A DNA stretch of 64,000 nucleotides from an uncultured Pelagibacteraceae bacterium (GCA_902557215.1 CACDZM010000003.1:1-64000), one strand, 5' to 3'. Counted from the first letter of the stretch, positions 47,876 through 58,793 are shown. Program-made: numbers and translations. The notes: generated by a model not told the origin, from the sequence alone.

Positions 47876-48843
47876 GGAATTATTACTGCTGGACCTGTTA
47901 GCAATCTTGCCTCTAAATCCTTATGCGCTTGAGCAGCATCTTTTAGGGAATATTTTCTAGAAATTTCTATTTCAAATTTTTTAGACAAGACAGCTTCAAA
48001 AACTTTTTTTGCTGACTCTACTAGCTCGTCTCTTTTAATAGTATAATGGGCAATGGATGGTCTTGTAAAAAAAAGACCTTTTGCATTTATATCTTTTTTT
48101 ACGTCGATTGTATCAACATAACCTGAAGCATTGCCAAATGCTACCATCATTCCTCTAATCTTTAATGTTTCAATTGATCCTTTGAATGTCCTTATACCTA
48201 CACCGTCGTAGACAACATCAATTCCATTCTTACCCACAATTTTTTCAACTTCTTCTACAAAATTTTTTTCAGAATAATTTATGACGTGATGACAACCATT
48301 TTTTTTTGCAATCTCCTCTTTAATTTTTGACCCAACTGTTCCGATTACTTCCGCACCTAAAGCATTAGCCCAAGAACATAAAATTTGACCAAGACCTCCA
48401 GCTGCAGCATGATATAAAACTTTATCACCTTTTTTTAAAGTATATGCTCTATGCAACAAATATTCTGCCGTTATTCCTTTTAATGTAACACAAGATGCTA
48501 CTTCATCAGACACATCATCAGGCACAGAAACTAACTTTTCCTCGGGCATAATTTGTTTTTCTGAGTAAGCACCAATAGGCATTGAAGCATGAGCAACTCT
48601 ATCACCTGCTTTAAATAGTTTTACCTCTGACCCTACTTCTTCAATTACACCACAAGCTTCTAAACCAATGCCACTAGGTAATGGAATCGGGTAGAGACCT
48701 GTTCGATGATAAATATCTATAAAATTTAGACCAATTGATAGATTTTTAATTAAAACCTCGTTTGGTCCAGGTTTTCCTATCTCTAGATCTTGAATAACTA
48801 AAACCTCTGGCCCGCCAAACTTATCTATTTGAATTGATTTCAT
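47872..48843 (-). CDS. NADPH:quinone oxidoreductase (zeta-crystallin-like, MDR family)
   Basis: Zinc-independent medium-chain dehydrogenase/reductase of 323 residues. Starts MKSIQIDKFGGPEVL, with SIGLNFIDIYHRTGLYP, an NADPH-binding HAAAGGLGQ loop and VVYDGVG. The product is a quinone or reactive-carbonyl reductase. Three bases separate it from the pirin gene on the same strand. Confidence 0.93.
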   Translation of the reverse strand: MKSIQIDKFGGPEVLVIQDLEIGKPGPNEVLIKNLSIGLNFIDIYHRTGLYPIPLPSGIGLEACGVIEEVGSEVKLFKAGDRVAHASMPIGAYSEKQIMPEEKLVSVPDDVSDEVASCVTLKGITAEYLLHRAYTLKKGDKVLYHAAAGGLGQILCSWANALGAEVIGTVGSKIKEEIAKKNGCHHVINYSEKNFVEEVEKIVGKNGIDVVYDGVGIRTFKGSIETLKIRGMMVAFGNASGYVDTIDVKKDINAKGLFFTRPSIAHYTIKRDELVESAKKVFEAVLSKKFEIEISRKYSLKDAAQAHKDLEARLLTGPAVIIP

Positions 48844-48846
48844 TAT

Positions 48847-49683
48847 TTATTTAACAAATGTGCCGTTATGATAATCTTGAACAGCTTGTAATATCTCTGC
48901 TTTAGTGTTCATTACAAATGGTCCGCCCCTGGCTATTTCTTCATTAATAGGTTTTCCTGAAATAACTAAAAATTTTGCATTTGAAACAGCTTTAACTTTT
49001 AATTCTTCACCTTTTGAGAGTAAGATTAAGGTACTATCATTAATTTTTTTATGATCTTTTTCACCAATTATTATCTCTCCATTTATTAAGTATACAAATG
49101 AATTGTGAGTAGAAGGTAAACTAAACTTAAATTCTTTTCCCTCATTTAGTTCAACATCAAAATAAAAAGGCTCTACATTATGTCCTTTAACTGGACCTTC
49201 TACTTTTTCGAATTTACCCGCAATAACTTTGACACGTTTATCATTATCTGTATGAACACTCATTTGTTTTGAATCGATATAAATATACTCTGGTTTGCTC
49301 ATTTTTAATTTTGCAGGCATATTAATCCATAATTGAAATCCATGAAGTTTACCTTCTTTCATTCCTGGCATTTCTGAATGTATGATACCACTTCCAGTTT
49401 TCATCCATTGAACATCGCCAGCAGTCATTTTACCTTTACCACCAGTACTGTCCTCATGCTCAAAATTTCCTGCTAACATATAAGTAACAGTTTCAATTCC
49501 TCTGTGTGGATGTGGAGGAAATCCAGCAACATAATCTTCACTATTTTCTGAACCAAATTCATCCAACATTAAAAAAGGATCAAAATAGTTTGGTTCAACA
49601 CCAATGCTTCTTTTTAATTTAACTCCAGCTCCATCTGATGCAGGAATAGGATCAATGATTTTACTAACTTCAATATTTTTCAT
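48847..49683 (-). CDS. Pirin family protein
   Basis: Bicupin metal protein of 278 residues. The metal-binding core PHPHRGIETVTYMLAGNFEHEDS and DVQWMKTGSGIIHSEMP are intact. Bacterial pirins have quercetin dioxygenase activity or regulatory roles; the role here is not readable. Same-strand neighbour of the quinone reductase, suggesting a redox operon. Confidence 0.93.
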   Translation of the reverse strand: MKNIEVSKIIDPIPASDGAGVKLKRSIGVEPNYFDPFLMLDEFGSENSEDYVAGFPPHPHRGIETVTYMLAGNFEHEDSTGGKGKMTAGDVQWMKTGSGIIHSEMPGMKEGKLHGFQLWINMPAKLKMSKPEYIYIDSKQMSVHTDNDKRVKVIAGKFEKVEGPVKGHNVEPFYFDVELNEGKEFKFSLPSTHNSFVYLINGEIIIGEKDHKKINDSTLILLSKGEELKVKAVSNAKFLVISGKPINEEIARGGPFVMNTKAEILQAVQDYHNGTFVK

Positions 49684-49721
49684 ATTGGAATTTAATAGTT
49701 AAAAAACAGAAATTTGCAATG

Positions 49722-49961
49722 TTACTTTTTATTATGTGAGACGTCACAAAACGGCTGGTTATCGGTTTGTTTAAAAGTGCAAAAAAACATCTTTTTAGTT
49801 GTTTCTGCTTTATATACAACAGGGTTAAATTGAGATCCTTTATGAGAGCCATCGCAAAATGGTTGTTTGGAACTTTTTCCACAACTACACCAAAAGTAAG
49901 ATTTACCTTCTTTCACCTCAATTTTTATTGCATTATTGCCCGTTCTCTGTCCCTTTGTCAA
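49722..49961 (-). CDS. CDGSH iron-sulfur domain protein, second site degenerate
   Basis: A 79-residue protein with two CDGSH-type units. The first is canonical: CSCGKSSKQPFCDGSH supplies three Cys and one His for a 2Fe-2S cluster. The second reads CTFKQTDNQPFCDVSH, so the middle cysteine of the CxC pair is a phenylalanine and DGSH is DVSH. The start is TTG, with an AAGGGG ribosome site just before it. Single-chain double-CDGSH proteins are known in bacteria. It may be a redox or iron-handling protein. Confidence 0.85.
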   Translation of the reverse strand: MTKGQRTGNNAIKIEVKEGKSYFWCSCGKSSKQPFCDGSHKGSQFNPVVYKAETTKKMFFCTFKQTDNQPFCDVSHNKK

Positions 49962-49979
49962 GTTCCCCTTAATTATTAT

Positions 49980-50642
49980 TTAAATTAAACTAAAAAGCTC
50001 AGTTAAATCTTTTATTTGATTACTTGGTTTATAATCAAGGTTATCGAATATATTATTATTTCTGTTCACCCAAATAGATTGGTAACCATAATTTCCTCCA
50101 CCAGAAACATCCCAAGTATTTGCACTTAAAAAAATAACTTCACTATTTTTTATTTTATATTTTTTAATTGGTAAGTCGTAGACTCTTGAGTCTGGCTTAT
50201 AAATTCCAACCTCTTCTATGGAAAAAATGTCATCAAATAATTTATCTAAGTTATTACTTTTGACTAGCTCATCTAATAGGGAAGGAGTCCCATTTGAAAG
50301 AATAGCTAATTTAAAATCCCTTACTTTTAATTTTTTTAAAGTTTCTGGAACTTCTTTAAAGGGCGAGAGAACTTTGTATAAATTCAATAATTCGTTTTTC
50401 ATAGAAGGATCTATGCTAAAAGCTCTCATTGATTTGTCTAAGCTATCTTCTGTAATCTGCCAAAAATCTTTATGTCTCTTCATTAAACTTCTGAGCCAAG
50501 TATACTCTAACTGAGTAGTTCTCCAAAAATTAGCAAAATTCTCCCACTTATCACCAATTTTATCTTTACATTTTTCTGCAGCAGAATTTACGTCAAACAA
50601 TGTACCATAAGCATCAAAAATTATTGCTTTAACATTTTTCAT
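49980..50642 (-). CDS. L-2-haloacid dehalogenase-type HAD hydrolase
   Basis: A 220-residue HAD type II protein. The nucleophile is in FDAYGTLFDV at residues 10-19; later LSNGTPSLLDEL, KPDSRVYDLP and FLSANTWDVSGGGNYGYQS are dehalogenase signatures. It would convert L-2-haloacids to D-2-hydroxyacids, but many marine homologues lack a proven substrate. Start is 17 bases from the divergent rsmE start. Confidence 0.85.
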   Translation of the reverse strand: MKNVKAIIFDAYGTLFDVNSAAEKCKDKIGDKWENFANFWRTTQLEYTWLRSLMKRHKDFWQITEDSLDKSMRAFSIDPSMKNELLNLYKVLSPFKEVPETLKKLKVRDFKLAILSNGTPSLLDELVKSNNLDKLFDDIFSIEEVGIYKPDSRVYDLPIKKYKIKNSEVIFLSANTWDVSGGGNYGYQSIWVNRNNNIFDNLDYKPSNQIKDLTELFSLI

Positions 50643-50659
50643 AAATTAACTTAACACAA

Positions 50660-51358
50660 ATGAGTAATATTAGATTATTTTTTTTGGATTCACTGTCAGT
50701 GAATATGAATGGTAAGTTAGATAAGTCACAATCACATTATTTAACAAAAGTAATGAGAGTAAACGAAAATGAGGTCTTTTCTTTATTTAATAACAATGGT
50801 GAATGGGCAGCCAAAATTTTAAGAATTTCAAAAGGTATTGTTGAATTTAAAGTTATAAAAAAAATAAGACAAAAAGAAAAAATAAAAGAATTATGGTTGG
50901 CATTTTCTCCAATTAAATCAAATTATCAGAATTTTATGATACAAAAAGCTACGGAGTTGGGAGTAACGAAATTTATACCAATTATTTTTGAAAGGACAAT
51001 TGTTAGAAAAATAAACAAAGAACGTTTTGAAAAAATAGTGATTGAGGCAAGTGAACAATCAAATCGTATTGACGTACCATTAATTGAACCTAATCAGAAT
51101 TTGGATAATCTTTTAAAAAATTCAATGGACTTAATTTTTACAGATTTAAACTCTAGTAATACCAAACTCGACAAATCAAAATTTACAAATAAACCAGTTT
51201 GCATAATTATAGGACCAGAGGGTGATTTTTCAGAAGCAGAAAGAGCAAAGATTCTCTCTTTTAGAGGAGTTCAGCCATTTAAAATCAATGAGAATATTTT
51301 AAGATCAGAAACGGCTGTGATATCTGCAATTTCAATCGTAAATTATGTAATAAATTGA
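50660..51358 (+). CDS. rsmE: 16S rRNA (uracil(1498)-N(3))-methyltransferase
   Basis: SPOUT-family SAM methyltransferase of 232 residues, acting on the 30S decoding region. The knot motif IIIGPEGDFSEAE is in the C-terminal half, and ILRSETAVISAISIVNY ends the protein. The N-terminal PUA-like domain matches. Divergent from the dehalogenase gene. Confidence 0.94.
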   Translation: MSNIRLFFLDSLSVNMNGKLDKSQSHYLTKVMRVNENEVFSLFNNNGEWAAKILRISKGIVEFKVIKKIRQKEKIKELWLAFSPIKSNYQNFMIQKATELGVTKFIPIIFERTIVRKINKERFEKIVIEASEQSNRIDVPLIEPNQNLDNLLKNSMDLIFTDLNSSNTKLDKSKFTNKPVCIIIGPEGDFSEAERAKILSFRGVQPFKINENILRSETAVISAISIVNYVIN

Positions 51359-51417
51359 TAAATTGTCGCGAAAACTAAAGTGTAATTTTTATAAAAGAGC
51401 TTTATATAGCTATTAAA

Positions 51418-52230
51418 ATGAAAAAAATTTTTATTATATTTTCAGGTCTTTTGTTATCTAGCAATGCTTTAGCAAACCAACCTTTTGATTGGCAACTAGG
51501 GTTTCAAAAAGCTGCTTCAGAGTCTATGAGAGATATTGTTGCTTTCCATAACAATCTTTTATTACCAATTATTATTGCAATCAGCGTATTTGTTTTATTT
51601 TTAATGTTGTATGCTTGCATAAGATTTAGAGCCTCAGCAAACCCAAACCCATCTAAAAGAACACATAATGTTACTGTAGAAATTTTATGGACTTTAATAC
51701 CATGTTTAATTTTGATAGTTATGGCAGTACCGTCATTTAAAATTTTATATAAACAAGATACTATTCCGAAAGCGGATCTAACAATAAAAGCGATTGGCTA
51801 CCAGTGGTATTGGGGTTATGAGTATCCAGATGAAAATATAATTTTTGAATCTTATATGATTGAGGATAAAGATCTAAAAGCTGATCAACCTAGATTACTT
51901 GCTGTAGATAATGAAATTGTAGTTCCGGTAAATAAAGTTGTTAAAGTTCTGATAACTGCAAATGATGTATTACATGCCTGGGCTTTACCAGCATTTGGAG
52001 TTAAAAGAGACGCAGTCCCTGGAAGAATTAATGAAACATGGTTTAAGGCAGAGAAAGAGGGGACATACTACGGCCAGTGTTCTGAACTTTGTGGCATCAA
52101 ACATGCTTTTATGCCAATCACAGTAAAAGTTGTGAGTGAGGAGGAATATCAAGATTGGCTGTCGGAGGCGCGAGTAAAATTTGCAAAAGATGAAATTAAA
52201 AATGATAAACTAAAAATAGCTAGTAGGTAA
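51418..52230 (+). CDS. ctaC: Cytochrome c oxidase subunit II
   Basis: CuA-containing subunit of aa3 oxidase. N-terminal signal sequence (about 1-19, ending NALA), two TM helices, then the cupredoxin domain. The CuA ligands are in GQCSELCGIKHAFM from residue 219 and the histidine in VLHAWALPAFG. No fused cytochrome c domain. 270 residues. First gene of the oxidase operon ctaC-ctaD-ctaB-orf-ctaG-ctaE-SURF1; three bases separate it from ctaD. Confidence 0.97.
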   Translation: MKKIFIIFSGLLLSSNALANQPFDWQLGFQKAASESMRDIVAFHNNLLLPIIIAISVFVLFLMLYACIRFRASANPNPSKRTHNVTVEILWTLIPCLILIVMAVPSFKILYKQDTIPKADLTIKAIGYQWYWGYEYPDENIIFESYMIEDKDLKADQPRLLAVDNEIVVPVNKVVKVLITANDVLHAWALPAFGVKRDAVPGRINETWFKAEKEGTYYGQCSELCGIKHAFMPITVKVVSEEEYQDWLSEARVKFAKDEIKNDKLKIASR

Positions 52231-53862
<1,632 letters not shown>

Positions 53863-53880
53863 ATTCAGAATACAAAAGAT

Positions 53881-54792
53881 ATGAACAATGCACGGCTAAA
53901 AAAAAGAAGTTTAAGCCAAGAGGATTTATTTAATTTTTCAGAATTATTTAAATTAATGAAGCCACGTGTAATGTCATTAGTTATTTTTACGTGTGCTGTT
54001 GGTTTATTAACAGCACCAAATATAGTCTCAACTAAAGATGCTATAATTGGAATTTTACTAGTTTCATTGGGGGCAGGTGCTGCTGGAGCTTTAAATATGT
54101 GGTACGAGTCTGACTTAGATGCTTTAATGTCTAGAACTTGTTTAAGGCCAATACCAACTGGCAAAGTAAACAAGAACCAAGCGTTAATATTTGGTGTAAC
54201 TTTATCGATAGTGTCTGTTGTAGCCTTAGATTATTTTACTAACAGGATCTCTGCAACCATATTGTTACTAACTATACTATTTTATGTATTGGTTTATACA
54301 ATTTGGTTAAAAAGAAGAACACCCCAAAATATTGTAATAGGAGGTGCTGCAGGTGCTTTTCCTCCTGTAATAGGTTGGACGATTGCTACAGGCTCAATAT
54401 CAATTGAACCTTTAGCTTTTTTTCTTATAATATTTTTTTGGACACCCTCGCACTTCTGGGCTTTAAGCTTGTATAAATCCGATGATTACAGAAAAGCTAA
54501 AATACCTATGCTTCCATTAATTAGCGGAATTGAAAGAACTAAAATAAATATATTTATTTACTCACTAATAATGTTGCCAACAATTATTTTTCCATATGCA
54601 ATAGATTTTGTTGGGTTAACATTTCTAATTCCATCATTACTTCTAACATTTTATTATAATTATTTATGCTATCAACTACTTAGATTTAAAAAGAATAAAT
54701 TTAAACCAAAGTTTGCAAAAGCCATATTTGGATTTTCAATACTATATTTGTTTTTGATTTTTCTTCTTTTTTTGATAGATAAGATTGTATGA
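53881..54792 (+). CDS. ctaB: Protoheme IX farnesyltransferase (heme O synthase)
   Basis: Prenylates heme B to heme O on the way to heme A. UbiA-superfamily membrane protein of 303 residues with the first Asp-rich motif NMWYESDLDALMSRT and about nine helices. It stands between ctaD and ctaG as in other alphaproteobacteria. Overlaps the following small ORF by 4 bases. Confidence 0.96.
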   Translation: MNNARLKKRSLSQEDLFNFSELFKLMKPRVMSLVIFTCAVGLLTAPNIVSTKDAIIGILLVSLGAGAAGALNMWYESDLDALMSRTCLRPIPTGKVNKNQALIFGVTLSIVSVVALDYFTNRISATILLLTILFYVLVYTIWLKRRTPQNIVIGGAAGAFPPVIGWTIATGSISIEPLAFFLIIFFWTPSHFWALSLYKSDDYRKAKIPMLPLISGIERTKINIFIYSLIMLPTIIFPYAIDFVGLTFLIPSLLLTFYYNYLCYQLLRFKKNKFKPKFAKAIFGFSILYLFLIFLLFLIDKIV

Positions 54793-54914
54793 TTACACCA
54801 GATAAAAGAACAAAAAGAAAAAACCTTATTACAGCAATAGCAATAATTGCATTTATGATTTTTCTTTTCTTCTTTACTCTATATAACACAGGAGTATTTG
54901 ATAGATCCATATGA
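54789..54914 (+). CDS. Unlisted 41-residue membrane protein between ctaB and ctaG
   Basis: Missed by the ORF track (below 60 residues). It reads MITPDKRTKRKNLITAIAII, then a hydrophobic helix (AFMIFLFFFTLYNTG) and ends FDRSI. A single TM helix with a positive N-terminus suggests N-in topology. It overlaps ctaB and ctaG by exactly 4 bases on both sides (ATGA), which is strong evidence of a real gene. A small ORF in this same place in the Paracoccus oxidase operon is known; function is not established. A CoxF-like oxidase accessory is plausible. Confidence 0.85.
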   Translation: MITPDKRTKRKNLITAIAIIAFMIFLFFFTLYNTGVFDRSI

Positions 54915-55444
54915 TTGAGAAAAAAAAATTAACCCCGTTAGTTCTTGCTGGCATTTTTGTTTTAATGTTAGGTTTGTCTTATGCTTCTGTTCCTCTTTAT
55001 GAAATTTTTTGTAGGGTCACAGGATTTGGAGGAACAACACAAGTTGCTAATAATGCGCCAAAAATTGTTTTAGATAAAGTAGTAAGTGTTAGATTTGATA
55101 CAAATGTGAATAATTTGCCGTGGGATTTTAAAGCTAAATCAAATGTGATGGATGTAAAAGTAGGACAAGTTAATAAAATAGAGTTTGAAGTTTTGAATTA
55201 TGGTGATGAGCCAACAGCAGGTGTAGCAAGTTTTAATGTTTCCCCATCAAGTTTTGGAAAATATTACAGTAAACTAGGTTGTTTTTGTTTTGAAAAACAA
55301 GAATTAAAAGCCGGAGAAAAAGCTACATATGTTATGACTTTTTATTTGGATCCAGAAATGGTTAATGATGCTAATGTTAAAAATTTGGAAGATGTGACTA
55401 TGTCATATACTTTTTTCTCGACAGACTATTATAAACAATCATAA
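54911..55444 (+). CDS. ctaG: Cytochrome c oxidase assembly protein CtaG/Cox11
   Basis: Copper chaperone that inserts CuB. One N-terminal TM helix, then a periplasmic domain with the conserved cysteine pair in KLGCFCFEKQ. 177 residues, normal. Start overlaps the 41-residue gene by 4 bases; ctaE follows after 8. Confidence 0.95.
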   Translation: MIEKKKLTPLVLAGIFVLMLGLSYASVPLYEIFCRVTGFGGTTQVANNAPKIVLDKVVSVRFDTNVNNLPWDFKAKSNVMDVKVGQVNKIEFEVLNYGDEPTAGVASFNVSPSSFGKYYSKLGCFCFEKQELKAGEKATYVMTFYLDPEMVNDANVKNLEDVTMSYTFFSTDYYKQS

Positions 55445-55452
55445 TTCTAAAT

Positions 55453-56241
55453 ATGTCAACTGAAAAAAAACATGATTACCACTTAGTCGACCCAAGTCCC
55501 TGGCCAATCTATGTTTCATTTTCTTGTTTAGTTTTAGCCCTTGGCTCAGTTTATTATATGCATTCAGATGTTTCTTGGGGAATGTATTTGGGACTCGCTC
55601 TTTTAATCTATGGTGTATATATGTGGTTTAGAGATGTAGTTATCGAAGCAGAACATCAAGGACATCATACACCAGTAGTTCAAATACACCATCGTTATGG
55701 GATGACTTTATTTATCGCCTCAGAGGTAATGTTTTTTGTTGCATGGTTTTGGGCATATTTTGATGTTAGTCTTTTTCCAAATGAATTTGTGGGAAATGTA
55801 TGGCCACCAAAAGATATTAAAACTTTTGATCCATGGGACATTCCATTAATAAATACTTTGGTGCTTTTATTGTCTGGAACAACTGTGACATGGTCACATC
55901 ATGCGCTTTTAGAGAATGATAGAAAAAGTTTTATTCAAGGATTAGTTTTAACAGTAATATTAGGCGCTTGTTTCACAGCTTTACAAGCTTATGAATATCA
56001 TCATGCAACATTTGCTTTTTCAGATCATATCTACGGTTCAGTATTTTATATGGCAACAGGATTTCACGGTTTCCACGTAATAGTAGGTACAATTTTTTTA
56101 GCTGTATGTTTGTGGAGAGGAAAGCTGGGTCATTTTGATAAAGATCATCATTTTGGTTTTGAGGCGGCAGCATGGTACTGGCACTTTGTTGACGTAGTTT
56201 GGCTATTCTTATTTGCTGCGATCTATATTTGGGGAAGCTAA
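55453..56241 (+). CDS. ctaE: Cytochrome c oxidase subunit III
   Basis: Structural subunit of aa3 oxidase with seven TM helices, 262 residues. The conserved segment AEHQGHHTPVVQ, the EVMFFVAWFWAYF helix and the C-terminal WYWHFVDVVWLFLF are all present. Part of the oxidase operon. Confidence 0.97.
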   Translation: MSTEKKHDYHLVDPSPWPIYVSFSCLVLALGSVYYMHSDVSWGMYLGLALLIYGVYMWFRDVVIEAEHQGHHTPVVQIHHRYGMTLFIASEVMFFVAWFWAYFDVSLFPNEFVGNVWPPKDIKTFDPWDIPLINTLVLLLSGTTVTWSHHALLENDRKSFIQGLVLTVILGACFTALQAYEYHHATFAFSDHIYGSVFYMATGFHGFHVIVGTIFLAVCLWRGKLGHFDKDHHFGFEAAAWYWHFVDVVWLFLFAAIYIWGS

Positions 56242-56250
56242 TTTTGCACC

Positions 56251-56904
56251 TTGAAACATAAATTTTTATTTTCAGTTTTTATCATATTTTTTATATTTGT
56301 TTTTATTGCTTTAGGTACTTGGCAGGTAATTCGTTTAAGTTGGAAGAACAATCTCATTTTAGAAATTGAAAACTCATTGAAAAATCCTCCAGTTCAGCTT
56401 TCACAATCTAACCAACAAAACTATCTCAAAATCAAAACATCTGGCAGTGTTGATTTTGAAAAACAAATTTACTTATATAATTTAAATGACTCTGGAACAC
56501 CTGGGTTTGAAGTTTTAAATCCTATCCTAATAGATGGTGAAAATTATTTACTCAATAGAGGATGGATACCATTTGAAAAAAAAGATGCTCCAGAGATAAA
56601 TATATTGGATCAAAATAATATAGAAGGAACTCTTAAAACACAGGGAAGAAAAAATATATTCAAACCAGGTAATGATATTAAAGAAAATTACTGGTTTAGT
56701 TTAAATAGAGAAGATATCTCAAAATTTACTGGTAAAGAATTTTCTAAGTACATAATATATTTAGATGGAAATTATCAGTTTCCTAGACCAAAAAAAATTA
56801 CTGCTAATATTTCCAACAATCATAAAAAATATGCAATAACATGGTTTTCATTAGCGATTTCAATTCTTTTGTTATATCTATATTTTAGAAAAAAGAATTA
56901 TTAA
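56251..56904 (+). CDS. SURF1-family cytochrome oxidase assembly protein
   Basis: A 217-residue membrane protein with a TM helix at each end and a conserved periplasmic middle (GTWQVIRLSWKN at the start, YLLNRGWIPFE in the centre). It helps insert heme a into subunit I. Start codon TTG. The stop abuts the thrC start. Confidence 0.9.
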   Translation: MKHKFLFSVFIIFFIFVFIALGTWQVIRLSWKNNLILEIENSLKNPPVQLSQSNQQNYLKIKTSGSVDFEKQIYLYNLNDSGTPGFEVLNPILIDGENYLLNRGWIPFEKKDAPEINILDQNNIEGTLKTQGRKNIFKPGNDIKENYWFSLNREDISKFTGKEFSKYIIYLDGNYQFPRPKKITANISNNHKKYAITWFSLAISILLLYLYFRKKNY

Positions 56905-58278
56905 ATGAATTATATCAGTACAAGAAATAATCAAAAAAACTTTACTTTTAAAGATGTTTTTCTTAAAGGTCTGGCGGATGATGGGGGACTATTTGTTCCA
57001 AAGTCAATTAAACCCTTTAAAAAGGAAGAATTAAATAATCTAAAAAACCTTAGTTACAATGATTTAGCAGCTAAAATAATTTATCCATTTATAGGAGATT
57101 TTATGTCTAAAGATGATCTAATCTCTTTGATTTCAAAATCATATTCAAATTTCAGATCCGAGGACGTTGTTAAAATATCAGATCTAGGAGATTTAAAAGT
57201 ATTAGAATTGTTTCATGGACCTACACTTGCTTTTAAAGATATCGCAATGCAACTAATAGGTAATTTTTATCAATATCATTTAGGCCGTGATCAAAAAAAA
57301 ATTAATATAATAGTAGCAACTTCAGGTGATACGGGTGCTGCTGCCATAGACGCTTTAAAGGGAAAAAATAATTTAAATGTTTTTGTACTACACCCTAACA
57401 ATAAAATTTCGCCAGTGCAAAGAAGACTAATGACAATACATGAGGAGAATAATGTATTTAACATTGCGGTGGAGGGTAATTTTGACGATTGCCAAAATTT
57501 AGTAAAAGCAATGTTTAATGACAAAAAATTTTCTAAAGCAATCAATATGTCGGGTGTAAATTCAATTAATTGGGCAAGAATTATTGCTCAATCGGTGTAT
57601 TATTTTTATGCTTACTTTAAAGTTGGAAATGGTCAACCTTTGTCCTTTTCTGTTCCAACAGGAAACTTTGGTGATATTTATGCTGGTTATTTAGCGAAAA
57701 AACTAGGTCTCCCAATTGATAAACTAATCGTAGCTACAAATAAAAATGACATACTGCACAGAGCTATTTCTGATGGTGATTATAATCAAAAGAAAGTTGA
57801 GGAAACAAATACACCTAGTATGGATATACAAATAGCAAGTAATTTCGAAAGGCTTTTATATGACGTAAAAGATTGTAACTCAGAACTTACAAAAGATGTT
57901 ATGGCTGAAATAAAAAATAATACTTATAAAATTGATAAGAATGATTTAGATAAAATTAAAAAAAATTTTGTATCTGAGATGCTTAATGAAAATGAAACTG
58001 TTGAAATGATAAAGATAATTAATGATGAACATCAAGTGGTAGTGGATCCACATACTGCGGTGGGTATCGGCGCTGCGAGAAAATTAGGATTGGAGAAAAA
58101 TTGTGTTGTATTATCAACTGCACACCCGTGTAAATTTCCAAAAGCAATAGAAGATGCAATTTCAAAAACTGAAAATTTACCAGATAGTTTAAAATATGTT
58201 AACGATAGAAAAGAAAAATTTAAAATTCTATCAAATGAAATTAAAGAAGTTAAAAAATATGTAATGAATTCGATATGA
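56905..58278 (+). CDS. thrC: Threonine synthase
   Basis: PLP enzyme of 457 residues, converting O-phosphohomoserine to threonine. The PLP lysine is in LAFKDIAMQL near residue 113; VATSGDTGAAAIDALKG is the phosphate-binding stretch. The N-terminus with DGGLFVPKS is typical of the long bacterial ThrC. ThrB (homoserine kinase), the step before, is encoded on the minus strand a few genes away. Overlaps the peroxiredoxin gene by 4 bases. Confidence 0.95.
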   Translation: MNYISTRNNQKNFTFKDVFLKGLADDGGLFVPKSIKPFKKEELNNLKNLSYNDLAAKIIYPFIGDFMSKDDLISLISKSYSNFRSEDVVKISDLGDLKVLELFHGPTLAFKDIAMQLIGNFYQYHLGRDQKKINIIVATSGDTGAAAIDALKGKNNLNVFVLHPNNKISPVQRRLMTIHEENNVFNIAVEGNFDDCQNLVKAMFNDKKFSKAINMSGVNSINWARIIAQSVYYFYAYFKVGNGQPLSFSVPTGNFGDIYAGYLAKKLGLPIDKLIVATNKNDILHRAISDGDYNQKKVEETNTPSMDIQIASNFERLLYDVKDCNSELTKDVMAEIKNNTYKIDKNDLDKIKKNFVSEMLNENETVEMIKIINDEHQVVVDPHTAVGIGAARKLGLEKNCVVLSTAHPCKFPKAIEDAISKTENLPDSLKYVNDRKEKFKILSNEIKEVKKYVMNSI

Positions 58279-58763
58279 AAATTAAAATAAAAGACCAACT
58301 ACCAGATACAGAGATTTTTCAACTTATTGATGGAGAACCTCAAAAAAGTAAATTAAGAGAAACTATTGGTAATGGTAAAGTTGTTTTGTTTGGTTTACCT
58401 GGGGCATTTACATCAACTTGCTCCAAACTTCACTTACCGGGTTTTGTAGTAAACGCAGACAAAATCAAAGCAAAAGGAATACAAAATATATTTTGTTTAT
58501 CAGTAAATGATCCTTATGTGATGAATGGCTGGGGGGAGGTTAATAATACTGGAGAAAAAATTAAAATGTTATCTGATCCGTATTTGTTATTTACGAAAGC
58601 AATTGGTGCAGAAGTTGATCGTAATGCAAAAGGAATGGGAATTAGATCAAATCGTTATTTAATGGTGATTGAAAATTTGACAGTTGTTAATATCCATGTC
58701 GAAAAAGAAACTAAAGAATGTGGTTTAACTTCAGCAGAAAACTTATTAAATAATTTAATCTAG
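58275..58763 (+). CDS. Peroxiredoxin, Prx5-type
   Basis: Thiol peroxidase of 162 residues. The peroxidatic cysteine is in GLPGAFTSTCSKLHLPGFV, and a second cysteine in KECGLTSAENLL may resolve it. The Prx5 (AhpE-like) branch has PGAFTxxC. It removes H2O2 and organic peroxides. Its reductant is not obvious from the sequence. Confidence 0.93.
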   Translation: MKIKIKDQLPDTEIFQLIDGEPQKSKLRETIGNGKVVLFGLPGAFTSTCSKLHLPGFVVNADKIKAKGIQNIFCLSVNDPYVMNGWGEVNNTGEKIKMLSDPYLLFTKAIGAEVDRNAKGMGIRSNRYLMVIENLTVVNIHVEKETKECGLTSAENLLNNLI

Positions 58764-58793
58764 GTAGGGCAGTTCTGTTGCCAGGCGTCCCAA

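Noticed and set aside
49670-49882. 70-residue minus-strand ORF overlapping the CDGSH gene
   Set aside because: Alternative frame of the same stretch; the 49722-49961 frame carries the CDGSH motifs.
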